A stretch of DNA of 64,000 nucleotides from Eubacteriales bacterium (GCA_030536855.1 JAUNPK010000005.1:32111-96110); one strand, 5' to 3'; counted from the first letter of the stretch, positions 36,174-46,325 are shown. The notes: generated from the letters alone by a model not told the origin. Made by a program: numbers and translations.

Positions 36174-38918
36174 TTACCAGCTGTTAGTTGAACTGCTTGA
36201 TGAAGAAGTTGTAGCAGTAGTATTGCTGTTAGAAGTATCATCATCTGATGAAGAAGTTTCTGACGTAGTTGATTGTGTAGTTCCGTTTGAACTTGAGCCT
36301 GAGCTTGATGATGAAGAACTACTGCTTCCTGAGCCGGTTGTCGAGGAAGTTTTATTAGTATGCAAAGAGCAAAGCTTTGTCAACTGGTCTGCTGTAATAG
36401 AAAATTCAGCATCCGCGGTTGTGTATTGCGGATCATCCGGGTTTCCTAATACCTGTGCAGCAGCATCTTTCTTAACCATAATCTTGGTTGTTATATTGGT
36501 ACATCCAACATTAGCAATGCTTCCGGACACATTACATATTTTAACTTTAACGTGTACATCGCAGGTTTCTGTAGGTTTGTTATCCTCTGAGAAATATTCT
36601 GTAGTTATACAGCTTCCTCTTGGGTCGCTATCACATAATCCTGCAACAGGAAGTTTTCCGGATTGAGAACAAACTTGAACTTCTACTATGTCGCTAGGTT
36701 TTTCAAAGGATCCTTCAGGTAAATCACCACTATGAATCTTGTTCATAATATCACCCCACATGGCAGTGTGGTTAATTATATCACTTACTCTTCTTGAATT
36801 ATCATCATATCCTACCCAGATTGAAGCGGCGTAGTAAGGAGTAAAACCGCAAAACCAGATATCTGAATCAAACTGAGTAGTACCGGTTTTGCCTGCTGTA
36901 GGCTGATTTGCAACCTTTGCACGTCTTCCGGTGCCGTTGTTAACAACTGATTCCATTGCACTTGTTAAAAGCCATGCACTGGATTCTTTTAAAACCTTGT
37001 GAGTTTCTTTGACATTATTATCAAGTATAACATTGCCATCACGGTCAAGAACCTGAGTGTAATAAATAGGCTTGGTATACGTTCCTTTATTGGCAATTGC
37101 AGCATAAGCGGCGGTCATGTCAATATTACATACACCTCTTGTCATACCTCCAAGGGCAAGGGACTGAACCACATCATGGCTTCCGTTAATGGCGTTCTTA
37201 GATGAAACAAGGGTTGTGAGTCCGAATTTTTCAAGATAACTAAAACCAACCTGAGGTGTTATTTTTGTAAGAATTTTAACAGCGGGTACATTTTGGGAAC
37301 GTCTCAAGGCTTCACGAACACTCATATAGCCCAAGTATTCACCTTCATTATAGTTCTTAATCAGCTTGGATTCGGTTCCGGAATAATAATACGGTGCATC
37401 ATCAAATGTAGATGCAAGAGTGATGGAACCTGTATCCAATCCCGGACCATAAACTGCTAAAGGTTTAATTGAAGAACCAGGCTGTCTTGTAACATCGTTG
37501 GTTGCTCTGTTGAGACCACGGTCTGTTTCTTTATTTCCCCGTCCGCCTACCATTACCTTTACGTAACCTGTGGATACTTCCATTACAGTAAATGAAATCT
37601 GAGGCTGTATTACAAAATAAGATTTCTCATAGGTAACCGTGCCTCCATTGGAAGTCATTGCTTCACGGAAGGTATCAATATATTCACGGGCTTTATCCTC
37701 ATCTTTCAGTGTTAAACTAAATGAGGTGTTACCCTGTTCGTTGAACCATTTCTCCATAGACTTCTGAGTATAGTATGAGAACTTTCCGTCAGTCTCTTTT
37801 ACCGTGAGGTCGTAGTTTATGGTGAAATCAACATTTCTCCAATAATAATCCGGATCATTGATAATTGTATCAGCAGCTTCCTGCATAGCCAAATCCTGTG
37901 TGGAATAAACCTGAAGACCTCCGGAATAAATCATATTTGTGGCCTGCAGTTTGGAATAACCTTTCTGCTCCATAAGATCGTTGATAAGCTGCTCAATAAG
38001 TTCATCAACAAAGTAGGAATAATTGGAAGAACTTGATCCGTCAGCAACTTCCAGTCCCTGAAGATTGGAATATACGTCTTCGGCTACTGCCTGAGTATAT
38101 TCTTCTTTAGTGATGTACTGCTGTTCCAACATATTGGAAAGAACAACAAGTTGTCTGTCTCTGTTGTCTTCAGGATTCCTTAAAGGATTAAGTCTTGTAG
38201 GGTTCTTGGTGATTGATGCAAGTACTGCACATTCGCTTATTGTTAATTCGGATACGTCTTTGCCAAAGTATCCGTTAGCGGCAGCCTGTACACCGTAGTA
38301 ACCGTTACCTAAGTTGATTGTATTCAGGTAATTTTCAAGAATCATCTCTTTTGACATAACAGTTTCAAGCTTTATGGCCAAATACTGTTCCTGAACCTTA
38401 CGTTTAATCTTCTCAATATTAGATTCGTTATAGGCATTGAATACATTGTTCTTTAGAAGCTGCTGGGTTATGGTACTGGCACCCTGTGACATCTCGCCAT
38501 CGGAGAGGGTAATCATGGCTGCTCTCATGATACCTTTCATATCAATACCATTGTGCTCATAGAAACGTTCGTCTTCGATAGCTACAAATGCATGTTGTAA
38601 TTCTTTAGGAATCTGATCAATTGTAACATAAATACGGTTGGTTCCTGTTGTTGCAAGAGTCTGTATTTCGTTTCCGTTGTTATCATATATCTTAGTGGCA
38701 AATCCTTCCGGAGATACATTAATTGAAGATATATCCGGAGCACTTTCGATTATTCCCTGAAAAGCGCCAAATACCAGACATGAACCGCTGATAACAACAC
38801 CTATCGCTACAACCAGCAGAAGTTTTATTACAAATATACCAAACTTGGTTCCAAGCTTGGTGGTTGCTGAGTTGAGAATTTTTTTCTTTTGCTTTATGCC
38901 GTTTCCACCATAATTCAT
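36174..38918 (-). CDS. Class A penicillin-binding protein (PBP1A type)
   Basis: 914 residues. Membrane helix at about 26-52. The glycosyltransferase domain has catalytic Glu115 (AIEDERFYEH), GASTITQQLLKN at 147-158 and LENYLN. The transpeptidase has S482xxK485 (GSSIK), S541xN543 (SQN) and KTG at 677-679. A roughly 100-residue region near 340-450 sits before the active Ser. The last 60 residues are almost only Ser, Thr and Gly. It polymerises and cross-links peptidoglycan. AAGGAGG precedes the ATG. Confidence 0.95.
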   Translation of the reverse strand: MNYGGNGIKQKKKILNSATTKLGTKFGIFVIKLLLVVAIGVVISGSCLVFGAFQGIIESAPDISSINVSPEGFATKIYDNNGNEIQTLATTGTNRIYVTIDQIPKELQHAFVAIEDERFYEHNGIDMKGIMRAAMITLSDGEMSQGASTITQQLLKNNVFNAYNESNIEKIKRKVQEQYLAIKLETVMSKEMILENYLNTINLGNGYYGVQAAANGYFGKDVSELTISECAVLASITKNPTRLNPLRNPEDNRDRQLVVLSNMLEQQYITKEEYTQAVAEDVYSNLQGLEVADGSSSSNYSYFVDELIEQLINDLMEQKGYSKLQATNMIYSGGLQVYSTQDLAMQEAADTIINDPDYYWRNVDFTINYDLTVKETDGKFSYYTQKSMEKWFNEQGNTSFSLTLKDEDKAREYIDTFREAMTSNGGTVTYEKSYFVIQPQISFTVMEVSTGYVKVMVGGRGNKETDRGLNRATNDVTRQPGSSIKPLAVYGPGLDTGSITLASTFDDAPYYYSGTESKLIKNYNEGEYLGYMSVREALRRSQNVPAVKILTKITPQVGFSYLEKFGLTTLVSSKNAINGSHDVVQSLALGGMTRGVCNIDMTAAYAAIANKGTYTKPIYYTQVLDRDGNVILDNNVKETHKVLKESSAWLLTSAMESVVNNGTGRRAKVANQPTAGKTGTTQFDSDIWFCGFTPYYAASIWVGYDDNSRRVSDIINHTAMWGDIMNKIHSGDLPEGSFEKPSDIVEVQVCSQSGKLPVAGLCDSDPRGSCITTEYFSEDNKPTETCDVHVKVKICNVSGSIANVGCTNITTKIMVKKDAAAQVLGNPDDPQYTTADAEFSITADQLTKLCSLHTNKTSSTTGSGSSSSSSSSSGSSSNGTTQSTTSETSSSDDDTSNSNTTATTSSSSSSTNSW

Positions 38919-38991
38919 TATGTTGTCCTCCTTGCTAAAGTCATGATATTATAACATAAAAAATATCTATGGGCAAATAGAGGTGAATTAC

Positions 38992-39636
38992 ATGAAGATA
39001 GTTTTGGAAAATGGTGTTGGAGAAATTGAGGAAAAGAAATCCAGATTCATTGCACATGTGTTTAAAGTGAACAGCGAGGAAGAAGCTATTGACTATATAA
39101 ATAAGGTAAAAAAGACGTATTGGGATGCCAGGCATAATTGTTATGCTTATGTGTGTGGGGACAATAATGATATTCAGAGATTTTCTGATGACGGAGAACC
39201 ACAGGGAACTGCAGGAAAACCTATTTTAGAAATATTGCTGAACTCTGATGTGAGAAATTGCCTTATTATAGTAACAAGATATTTCGGAGGGGTTCTCTTA
39301 GGTACCGGGGGACTTATAAGGGCATATCAGATGGCATCCAAGGAGGGACTTAACAACAGTGATGTTGTACAGATGCAGGATGGTATAAGCTGCGATATTA
39401 AAGTCGATTATAATGCGTACGGAAAGCTTCAATACATTTGTGGGGAACTGGGAATAGAAATGATGAATACAGACTTTGGTGAAAATGTTGAGTTAAATAT
39501 AATAATTCCTGAAGAAAATTATGAAACTTTTATAAGGAAAATATCAGATGCATTTGCCGGAAAAGTTGTGGTTGAAAATGAATGTGGACAAAAATTCTGT
39601 AAAAAGTCCAACGGAGGAATTTTTTTGGTAAATTAA
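38992..39636 (+). CDS. YigZ / IMPACT-family protein
   Basis: 214 residues. The IMPACT domain has KSRFIAHVF, the FSDDGEPQGTAGKPIL signature and RYFGGVLLGTGGLIRAY. A C-terminal ferredoxin-like DUF1949-type domain follows. The family binds ribosomes or regulates translation stress in some organisms; the bacterial role is not settled. ATG at 38992 follows AGAGGTGA. Stands alone, divergent from the PBP gene. Confidence 0.9.
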   Translation: MKIVLENGVGEIEEKKSRFIAHVFKVNSEEEAIDYINKVKKTYWDARHNCYAYVCGDNNDIQRFSDDGEPQGTAGKPILEILLNSDVRNCLIIVTRYFGGVLLGTGGLIRAYQMASKEGLNNSDVVQMQDGISCDIKVDYNAYGKLQYICGELGIEMMNTDFGENVELNIIIPEENYETFIRKISDAFAGKVVVENECGQKFCKKSNGGIFLVN

Positions 39637-40033
39637 ATGTGAATAAAAAGTTAACACTAGTAAATAAGCACAATATAATGTCATTTTTTAAATAAAAATC
39701 ATTTAAAATTGTAAAAGTGGTGTAAAAAATATGCTAATTCGCAAAAAAAATAGTGCATATTTTACATATAAATATAATTATAAAAAAATTATAAAGTCCA
39801 AAGAATTTTTTAAAATAATAAAGATATGACTAAAATATGACTAAATTATGAACAAAACAAATGCTGGAAAGTGGCTTATTTACTGGATTTCACAAAAAAG
39901 ACAAAAAAAATACAAGATTTGTTAAAAATAGTCTTGTTAAAATAGTACAAAAATGATACTATATGAGTGTCAAAAAAATATGACGTAGGGGGTTGTTCCC
40001 CCAATAACCAAATAAGGAGGGTTTACAAGGTTT
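39637..40033 (+). promoter_or_regulatory. AT-rich upstream region of the sugar importer operon
   Basis: 397 bases. The promoter is TTGTTA (39934-39939), 17 bases, TACTAT (39957-39962). Direct repeats ATATGACTAAA near 39828-39850 could be an operator. Just before the ribosome site, GGGGG-ttgtt-CCCCC (39988-40002) and GGTTGTT-ccccc-AATAACC (39991-40009) are two hairpins that cannot form together. The ribosome site AAGGAGGG (40014-40021) lies 12 bases from the ATG, longer than usual. No gene. Confidence 0.55.
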
Positions 40034-41620
40034 ATGAAAAAAACAATTAAGAAGATTACTGCTGTAGGCTTAACACTTACTTCAGTAATGGGCCTCGTAG
40101 CTTGTGGTAACACAAAGACAGAGGAGCAGAAGGAAACTGTTGATTGGGCTAGCGTAGAAAAGCCTGAAAAGTTCACTATTATGGTTGATAACACTGTTAT
40201 GACAGCAGAAGAGTACGGTGCTGAGTTCGATGCAGAACTTAAGAACCTTACAGGTCTTGATTTCGAAATTACTCGTCCTGACCATTCTTCATACTATGAT
40301 GCAGTTGCTAACTCAATGTTAGACAAGAACTCAATGCCTGACGTAGTTCTTTTATCATCAGACTACTTAGCATTATATTCTAGCCAGGGTCTTCTTTGGG
40401 ATATGACTGATGCTTGGGAAGCTTCAGCAACAAAGAATTCTGGAAGACTTATTGCAGATGCTGAGAAGATTATGAGCGCTAACTACTGTAGAGGTGTTGA
40501 TGGTGAGAAGGCACTTTATGGATTCACACCAGCTCGTGGTAACGGATGCTGTACATACATTAAGAAGGCTTGGTTAGATGCAGCTGGAATCGCTGTTTCA
40601 GAAGTTGAGAAAAAGACTCTTACATTCTCACAGTACTATGATATCTTAAAGAAGATGAAGGCTGCAAAGGGTGTTGATTATGTTATTTCTGCACCTGGTT
40701 TCTATTCAAAGGAAGCACCTTATACAAACTACCTTCCTGAGTTCTATCAGGATGCTGAGTGGACATTCTACTATGACAGCGCTAAGGGTGAATTCGTAGA
40801 CGGATTCTCTCAGAAGGCAATGAAGGATGCTCTTGGAAGAATCCAGACAGCTGTTGCTGATGGTATAATCAATAAGGAGTCTAACACAAAGACAACTTCT
40901 ACAGCACGTAACGATTTCTATTCAACAGATCCTAAGACAGAGTCTGGTGTATTTACATACTGGGCTGGACAGTGGGCTGAGACATTAAGAACAAACCTTG
41001 TTTCTAAGGGTCTTGATGACAAGCTCATCCCTATCTACCCAATCAAGGAATTAGGTAGCTACGCAGAGAGACTTGCACCATCATGGTGTATCACATCTCA
41101 TGCTTCAGAGACAGGTAAGGCTGAAGGAATCTTCAAGTATTTCATCGATACAATGCTTGATGGTGGCGATATTCAGACAGCTTGGGAATATGGTGCTAAG
41201 GGATATCACTATGATGTAGTTGATGGAAAGTTCACATTCCTTCCTAAGAAGTCTGACGCTAAGTCTAAGTACACAAAGAACCACATCGATCCAATGCTTG
41301 TTCTTGCTAACTACAAGTCAGATTACAGCAAGAATGGAACAGAAACTGGTGCGGATCCTGGTAAGAAATCACTTGCTGAGACAATTACAAGTTGTTCAGA
41401 GATGTTCTTCACTCATTCTAAGCTTTGCGAACCAGCTGAAATGACAGAAGAAGTTGGTAAGTTAATCGGTGATATCAATACACAGAGAAGAATTGTAGTT
41501 GATAAGGTTGCTAAGGGTGAATTAACAGTAGATAAGGCTTATGAAGAGTACAACAGCGTTGTTGGTTCTAAGGTTGAGGCAGCTCTTAAGTCTCTTAACG
41601 AGCAGTACGCTTCTAAGTAA
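40034..41620 (+). CDS. Sugar ABC transporter binding lipoprotein (LplA type)
   Basis: 528-residue solute-binding lipoprotein with lipobox Cys24 (LVAC). Size and layout match the large LplA/YtcQ binding proteins that serve LplB/LplC permeases. It uses codons with strong bias, as expected for a highly expressed gene. Ligand is probably a pectin-derived oligosaccharide, inferred from the GH28 and GH43 enzymes downstream. A strong stem-loop follows the gene and separates it from the permeases. Confidence 0.9.
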   Translation: MKKTIKKITAVGLTLTSVMGLVACGNTKTEEQKETVDWASVEKPEKFTIMVDNTVMTAEEYGAEFDAELKNLTGLDFEITRPDHSSYYDAVANSMLDKNSMPDVVLLSSDYLALYSSQGLLWDMTDAWEASATKNSGRLIADAEKIMSANYCRGVDGEKALYGFTPARGNGCCTYIKKAWLDAAGIAVSEVEKKTLTFSQYYDILKKMKAAKGVDYVISAPGFYSKEAPYTNYLPEFYQDAEWTFYYDSAKGEFVDGFSQKAMKDALGRIQTAVADGIINKESNTKTTSTARNDFYSTDPKTESGVFTYWAGQWAETLRTNLVSKGLDDKLIPIYPIKELGSYAERLAPSWCITSHASETGKAEGIFKYFIDTMLDGGDIQTAWEYGAKGYHYDVVDGKFTFLPKKSDAKSKYTKNHIDPMLVLANYKSDYSKNGTETGADPGKKSLAETITSCSEMFFTHSKLCEPAEMTEEVGKLIGDINTQRRIVVDKVAKGELTVDKAYEEYNSVVGSKVEAALKSLNEQYASK

Positions 41621-41656
41621 TTAAAGTTTTTAGCGGGTATTTATGTACCACGTTAT

Positions 41657-41701
41657 AGAATTCATACCGGAGAATAATCTCCGGTGTGAATTCTAATTTT
41701 T
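41657..41701 (+). terminator. Stem-loop after the binding-protein gene
   Basis: A 17-bp perfect stem (AGAATTCATACCGGAGA and complement) with a four-base loop and a T-rich tail. It probably gives partial termination and stabilises the binding-protein mRNA. Confidence 0.85.
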
Positions 41702-41756
41702 GCTTAAATAGATATAAGCATATTGTTACTATAATATTAGGAAAGAAGGTAAAAAG

Positions 41757-43253
41757 ATGCAGTGTAAGTCTTGTCAAACAGAGCTTCCTAAGAAAGCAAA
41801 GATTTGTCCAAAGTGCGGTGCACAGGTTGGAAAACCTGCCGGTAATACTAAAATACTTGCTATTATTGGTATGGTTATAATGTTAATTGGCGGACTCCTT
41901 CCATTTGTTCAGTCAAATGAAAAGCTTGTAGATGGAGTTACACCAAAGGCGTATGCTTTCGGATTTATGAATATCAGTATGCCGGTAATGTGGTATTTAT
42001 TTATCGCTTTATTAGTTGTTGGTATTTTATTAGTTGTTGCTAAGAAAGAGAAGTTTTCAATTATTGCTTCAGCTCTTTCAATGGTAGTACTTGTCGTTTC
42101 AATGTTTGTATTCCAGTTTACAAGTGTAAACGGAAAGACAAAGACAGGTGCTTTAAAGTATGAGTATCATAACCTTTCAGATTTATTATCTAATGGTTAT
42201 AAGGGAAATAGTTATTCAATCGGTTGCGGACTCATTGTTACAGCTATTGGTTTAATAGTTGCAATTGTTGGTGTATTCTGGGATGTTGTTGCATTATTCA
42301 AGAAGGACCTGGGAGTTGACGCAAAGTATTTATCAAACACATTAAATGCGAATATGTGGCATCAGATGTTCTATTTCAGAGGTTTCTACCTCATGTTTTT
42401 ACCAGTATTTGTAATGGTATTATTATTCTTCTACTGGCCAATGTTAGGATGTCGTTATGCCTTTACTTCATACGTTTTGGCAAACCCTTATTATATGGGT
42501 CTGTTCCATTTCGAAACAATGTTCAGATTTGATACATTCTTCTGGCAGGCATTTAGAAATACATTAATCTTATCTATTACAAAGTTGATTCTTAACACAG
42601 GCGCTGCTGTTATTATATCATTACTCCTTAATGAAATTTCTAATATGCTCTTTAAGAAGACTGTACAGACAATTATCTACTTACCTCACTTCATGTCATG
42701 GGTAGTAGTTGCAGCTGTATTTAAGATGTTAATGTCAGTTAACAGTTCAGGTGTTATTAATGGTATATTAATGAATATAAATCTTATTTCTGAACCAATT
42801 GATTTCTTTGGTAGCTCAAAATATTGGACAGGTACATTCTTTATTATGAATATCTGGAAAGATACAGGATGGGGAACAATCCTTTTCCTTGCTACATTAT
42901 CAGGTATTAGTCCTGACCTTTATGAAGCAGCTCAGATTGATGGTGCTAACAGATTTAAGAGATTGATTTACATCACTCTTCCTGCTCTTGCTAACACTAT
43001 CATTACAGTATTCATTCTTAACCTTGCTAAGGTTATGAACCTTTTTGAATCAGTTTTCGTTACACAGAGTGCAGGTACTTATGATGTATCACAGGTATTG
43101 CAGACATACGTATATAACAAGACCTTCAACGCTAGTTTCTCTGATTATGGTTATACCACAGCGGTTGGTTTGTTTAAGTCATTTGTAGGTATGATTCTCG
43201 TACTTGGATGTAACTGGATGAGTAAGAAAGTCCGCGGTCGTGGAATTGTATAG
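41757..43253 (+). CDS. Sugar ABC permease (LplB type) fused to a zinc ribbon and extra membrane domain
   Basis: 498 residues. C3-x2-C6 and C17-x2-C20 form a zinc ribbon. Residues 30-190 hold about four extra helices of a domain common in small zinc-ribbon membrane proteins. The permease proper starts near 210 and has the EAA loop (YEAAQIDGANRFKRLIYITLP-like) near 385. Normal LplB proteins have about 300 residues, so the first 200 are an addition. ATG follows AAAGAAGG. Partner of the next permease. The frame is continuous, so the fusion is in one chain. Confidence 0.9.
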   Translation: MQCKSCQTELPKKAKICPKCGAQVGKPAGNTKILAIIGMVIMLIGGLLPFVQSNEKLVDGVTPKAYAFGFMNISMPVMWYLFIALLVVGILLVVAKKEKFSIIASALSMVVLVVSMFVFQFTSVNGKTKTGALKYEYHNLSDLLSNGYKGNSYSIGCGLIVTAIGLIVAIVGVFWDVVALFKKDLGVDAKYLSNTLNANMWHQMFYFRGFYLMFLPVFVMVLLFFYWPMLGCRYAFTSYVLANPYYMGLFHFETMFRFDTFFWQAFRNTLILSITKLILNTGAAVIISLLLNEISNMLFKKTVQTIIYLPHFMSWVVVAAVFKMLMSVNSSGVINGILMNINLISEPIDFFGSSKYWTGTFFIMNIWKDTGWGTILFLATLSGISPDLYEAAQIDGANRFKRLIYITLPALANTIITVFILNLAKVMNLFESVFVTQSAGTYDVSQVLQTYVYNKTFNASFSDYGYTTAVGLFKSFVGMILVLGCNWMSKKVRGRGIV

Positions 43254-43265
43254 GAGGGATAGATA

Positions 43266-44129
43266 ATGAGTGAAGAGCAGTTAGTTTACAAAAAGAAAAA
43301 GAAAAAATTCAAAATCTTCCCTATAGTTAACGCAATTATCTTTATTATAATATCATTGCTTATCTTGTTCCCAATGTGGAAGGTTATTGTCGATTCTTTC
43401 GACGCACGTTCAGCTACAAGCTTTAGATGGTGGCCTAAGATGTTCTCTCTTGGTGGATATAATGCTATTCTTACAAGATCATCATTATATTGGCCATTCG
43501 TTATTTCAGTAATTACAACAATAGCTGGTACATTCTTCGGATTATTACTTGCTACTCTTGGTGGTTATGTTTTAATTCAGTGGAAGATGCCAGGAAGAAA
43601 TTTCTTCGCATATATGTTGTTGTTCACAATGATTTTCGATGGTGGTATGATTCCTAAGTACTTAGTTATGCAGGATCTCCACTTGTTAGATACTCTGTGG
43701 GCGGTTATTCTTCCAATGAGTATTAATGTATATAATCTGGTATTGATGAGAAACTTCTTTGAAGGTATTCCTGAATCACTTTTTGAAGCAGCAGAAATTG
43801 ATGGATGTTCACCAATGGGTATATTCTTTAGAATCGTGTTACCACTTTCTAAGGCAGCCCTTGCTTCTATTGGTTTGATGTTCGCCGTTACATTCTGGAA
43901 TGATTATACAAACTTCAAGATTTATATTCGTAAGAATAATCTTTACAACTTCCAGATTAAGTTGCGTAACATGGTAATGGATAGTAATATTCCTACTGAT
44001 GATACAGTAGATCCTAATACTATCGCTAACGCAGCTACTATTGTTGCGGTACTTCCTTTCATGATTATCTACCCATTCTGTCAGCAATACTTTGTACAGG
44101 GTGTTAACGTAGGTGCCGTTAAGGAGTAA
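43266..44129 (+). CDS. Sugar ABC permease (LplC type)
   Basis: 287 residues with six helices and the EAA loop (EAAEIDGCSPMGIFFRIVLP, near 176-195). Forms the channel with the fused LplB. No ATPase gene is nearby; a shared MsmX-type ATPase elsewhere is the usual solution for this family. A terminator follows at 44151. Confidence 0.92.
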   Translation: MSEEQLVYKKKKKKFKIFPIVNAIIFIIISLLILFPMWKVIVDSFDARSATSFRWWPKMFSLGGYNAILTRSSLYWPFVISVITTIAGTFFGLLLATLGGYVLIQWKMPGRNFFAYMLLFTMIFDGGMIPKYLVMQDLHLLDTLWAVILPMSINVYNLVLMRNFFEGIPESLFEAAEIDGCSPMGIFFRIVLPLSKAALASIGLMFAVTFWNDYTNFKIYIRKNNLYNFQIKLRNMVMDSNIPTDDTVDPNTIANAATIVAVLPFMIIYPFCQQYFVQGVNVGAVKE

Positions 44130-44150
44130 TCTAATACTTATAATGATTTT

Positions 44151-44183
44151 AAGCGGAAATGGGTAATCATTTCCGCTTTTTTC
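44151..44183 (+). terminator. Terminator of the importer operon
   Basis: AAGCGGAAAT pairs perfectly with ATTTCCGCTT, then TTTTCTTT. Confidence 0.85.
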
Positions 44184-44184
44184 T

Positions 44185-44250
44185 TTATAAAAATTTTATA
44201 GGAACTTTATGGTAATTTTATGGGGTCTGACCCCATAAAATTTTTATTAA
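44185..44250. repeat. GGGGTCAGACCCC-family palindrome, partial copy
   Basis: A perfect 27-base palindrome with one central base (44215-44241; TTTTATGGGGTC and complement), preceded by a decayed TTATAAAAATTTTAT arm at 44185. Same sequence as the palindromes at 16385 and 50650, but the long outer stem is broken. Confidence 0.7.
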
Positions 44251-44366
44251 AAAACTTTAAGGATAACAATATCAGTATTATGTCTGTTTTATTATAATGA
44301 TTATGTAGAAATAGCGCCTGTTCTATGATAGAATTGTATTATTATAAGGTGTAGACGGAGGTAGAT

Positions 44367-46325
44367 GTGGGAACAATAGAAGACGCAATTTATCTTGAAA
44401 ATATATATGAAGTAAAGATGCTACTGGAGAAAGAACCTGATCTTATTAACAAAAAAGATGAGCGGGGAGTACTTATGTCACTTCTTGCGGCAAAGACAGG
44501 TAATATTGAATTGGTGAAGTATATTGTAGAGTATTCAAGGGCTAACATGAATATTCACGACGATAACAATAAAAATATGCTTCACTACGCATCTATGTCA
44601 GGTAATGTTGCAACATGCAGATATCTTGTTGAGAGAGTAGGTCTATCGCCATTAGATGGTGATAATAATTTACAGACTCCTTTTGAAATAGCTCACGAGA
44701 ACAGATTTCTCGAACTTGAGGAATACTATGAGGGCGTTGTGGGATGCAAATTGAAAGATATGTATCATAATCCTATAAGAACAGGTATGTATCCGGATCC
44801 GTCAATAGTAAGAGTTGGAGAAGATTACTATATGGTTAATTCGTCCTTTATATATTATCCATGTATTCCTGTTTCTCACTCCAAAGATCTTATAAACTGG
44901 AGGATTATAGGATATGCAATAACAGAACCGGATTGGGCAGGACTTGAGAATCTTGAAGGAGGAAGAGGATACTGGGCACCTGATATATCATATTATGAAG
45001 GTAGATTCTATATAACCGCAACCTACAGACTTAATGATACAGGGACAGTATATAGGAAACAGATAATTGTAAGTTCTGATCATCCCGAGGGACCTTACAG
45101 TAAACCATCAATAATAGATGAAGATGGTATTGACCCATCAATATTTAATGATGATGATGGAAAGAGATATATGCTTCTTAACAGAGGGGCAAGAATATTT
45201 GAACTGAACAAAGAAGCAACTAAGCAGATATCAAAAGCAACAATGCTTTATTATGGAGATTTTAAGAGAGCGCCGGAAGGTCCACATTTGTTAAAGAAGG
45301 ATGGTTATTACTATCTTTTTGAAGCGGAGGGTGGAACAGGAGAAGGACATAGAGTTACAGTTTCAAGAAGTAAGGAACTTTTTGGAATATATGAACCATG
45401 CCCGTATAATCCCATAATGAGACAGAACAATCCTGATGCTATTATACAAAGGTGCGGACATGGAAAGCCTGTACAGACTCAGAACGGGGACTGGTATATG
45501 GTGTACCTGTGTGGCAGGAAGATAGGAGACGGTTATAGTATACTGGGCAGGGAAACTGCATTAGATCCTATAACCTGGACGGCTGACGGATGGCCCATAG
45601 TCAACAATCTTGACGGACCAAGCACTTTGCAGAAGAAACCGAATCTTCCGTGGACTGAATGGGAAGAAGAGTATGAAGATGACTTTAAAAATTCTTATCT
45701 AAGTAATTCATGGTGGTTCCCAAGAGTACCTGATATGGATGGAATAATACTTTCTGGTTCCTATGCTAAGGTTAAAAGCAGTAGATTTGATCTGGACAGT
45801 ATGTATGCAAAAAATATTCTGTTGAGGAGACAACAGCATTTTCGATTTAATATTGAATCAAAGATGAAGATGCCGGAATTGTATCCTGGACAGAATTGTG
45901 GTGTTACCTGCTATTATGATGAAAATACATTTTTAAAATTCGGAGTATTTGCTACCCAAGAAGAACAACCACGGATTGTAATTAAAGTGGTGGAAAAAAT
46001 CGGAGAAGAGATAATAGAGCACCCTGAACATGATGTTGATTTCAAACAAAGACATATATTTTTAAAGGTAGAAACTGCATATTTAAGAAGAACATTTTCT
46101 TACAGTTATGATGGTGCTAATTACATAAAACTAATTTCATTAGATAATGTATATTATCTGTGTGATGAAGGCTTAAATAAAGGAAAACGTTTTACCGGTG
46201 CAATGATAGGTATGTACGCGTATTCAGGAGATTTTGGAAGTAATTATGTGGATACTTATGGTAGAAACGGTGCGGAGCATTATTATGCAGAGTTTGATTA
46301 CTTTAATTATTATCCCATTAAGTAA
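44367..46325 (+). CDS. Ankyrin-repeat / GH43 glycoside hydrolase fusion
   Basis: 652 residues, no signal peptide, so cytoplasmic. Residues 1-125 are ankyrin repeats (LLAAKTGNIELVKYIV, MLHYASMSGNVATCRYLV). Residues 135-440 are a GH43 five-bladed propeller with Asp144 (YPDPS), Asp256 (GIDPS) and Glu304 (APEGPH) as the three acids. The rest is a beta-sandwich. GH43 enzymes remove arabinose, xylose or galactose; here probably pectin side chains brought in by the importer. GTG start is five bases after GGAGG. Ankyrin repeats on such an enzyme are unexpected. Confidence 0.88.
   Translation: MGTIEDAIYLENIYEVKMLLEKEPDLINKKDERGVLMSLLAAKTGNIELVKYIVEYSRANMNIHDDNNKNMLHYASMSGNVATCRYLVERVGLSPLDGDNNLQTPFEIAHENRFLELEEYYEGVVGCKLKDMYHNPIRTGMYPDPSIVRVGEDYYMVNSSFIYYPCIPVSHSKDLINWRIIGYAITEPDWAGLENLEGGRGYWAPDISYYEGRFYITATYRLNDTGTVYRKQIIVSSDHPEGPYSKPSIIDEDGIDPSIFNDDDGKRYMLLNRGARIFELNKEATKQISKATMLYYGDFKRAPEGPHLLKKDGYYYLFEAEGGTGEGHRVTVSRSKELFGIYEPCPYNPIMRQNNPDAIIQRCGHGKPVQTQNGDWYMVYLCGRKIGDGYSILGRETALDPITWTADGWPIVNNLDGPSTLQKKPNLPWTEWEEEYEDDFKNSYLSNSWWFPRVPDMDGIILSGSYAKVKSSRFDLDSMYAKNILLRRQQHFRFNIESKMKMPELYPGQNCGVTCYYDENTFLKFGVFATQEEQPRIVIKVVEKIGEEIIEHPEHDVDFKQRHIFLKVETAYLRRTFSYSYDGANYIKLISLDNVYYLCDEGLNKGKRFTGAMIGMYAYSGDFGSNYVDTYGRNGAEHYYAEFDYFNYYPIK

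Noticed and set aside
36151-36666. Plus-strand open frame of 171 codons at the end of the PBP gene
   Set aside because: It is the complement of the Ser/Gly-rich tail; composition is all Val, Leu and Glu, as expected for a shadow.
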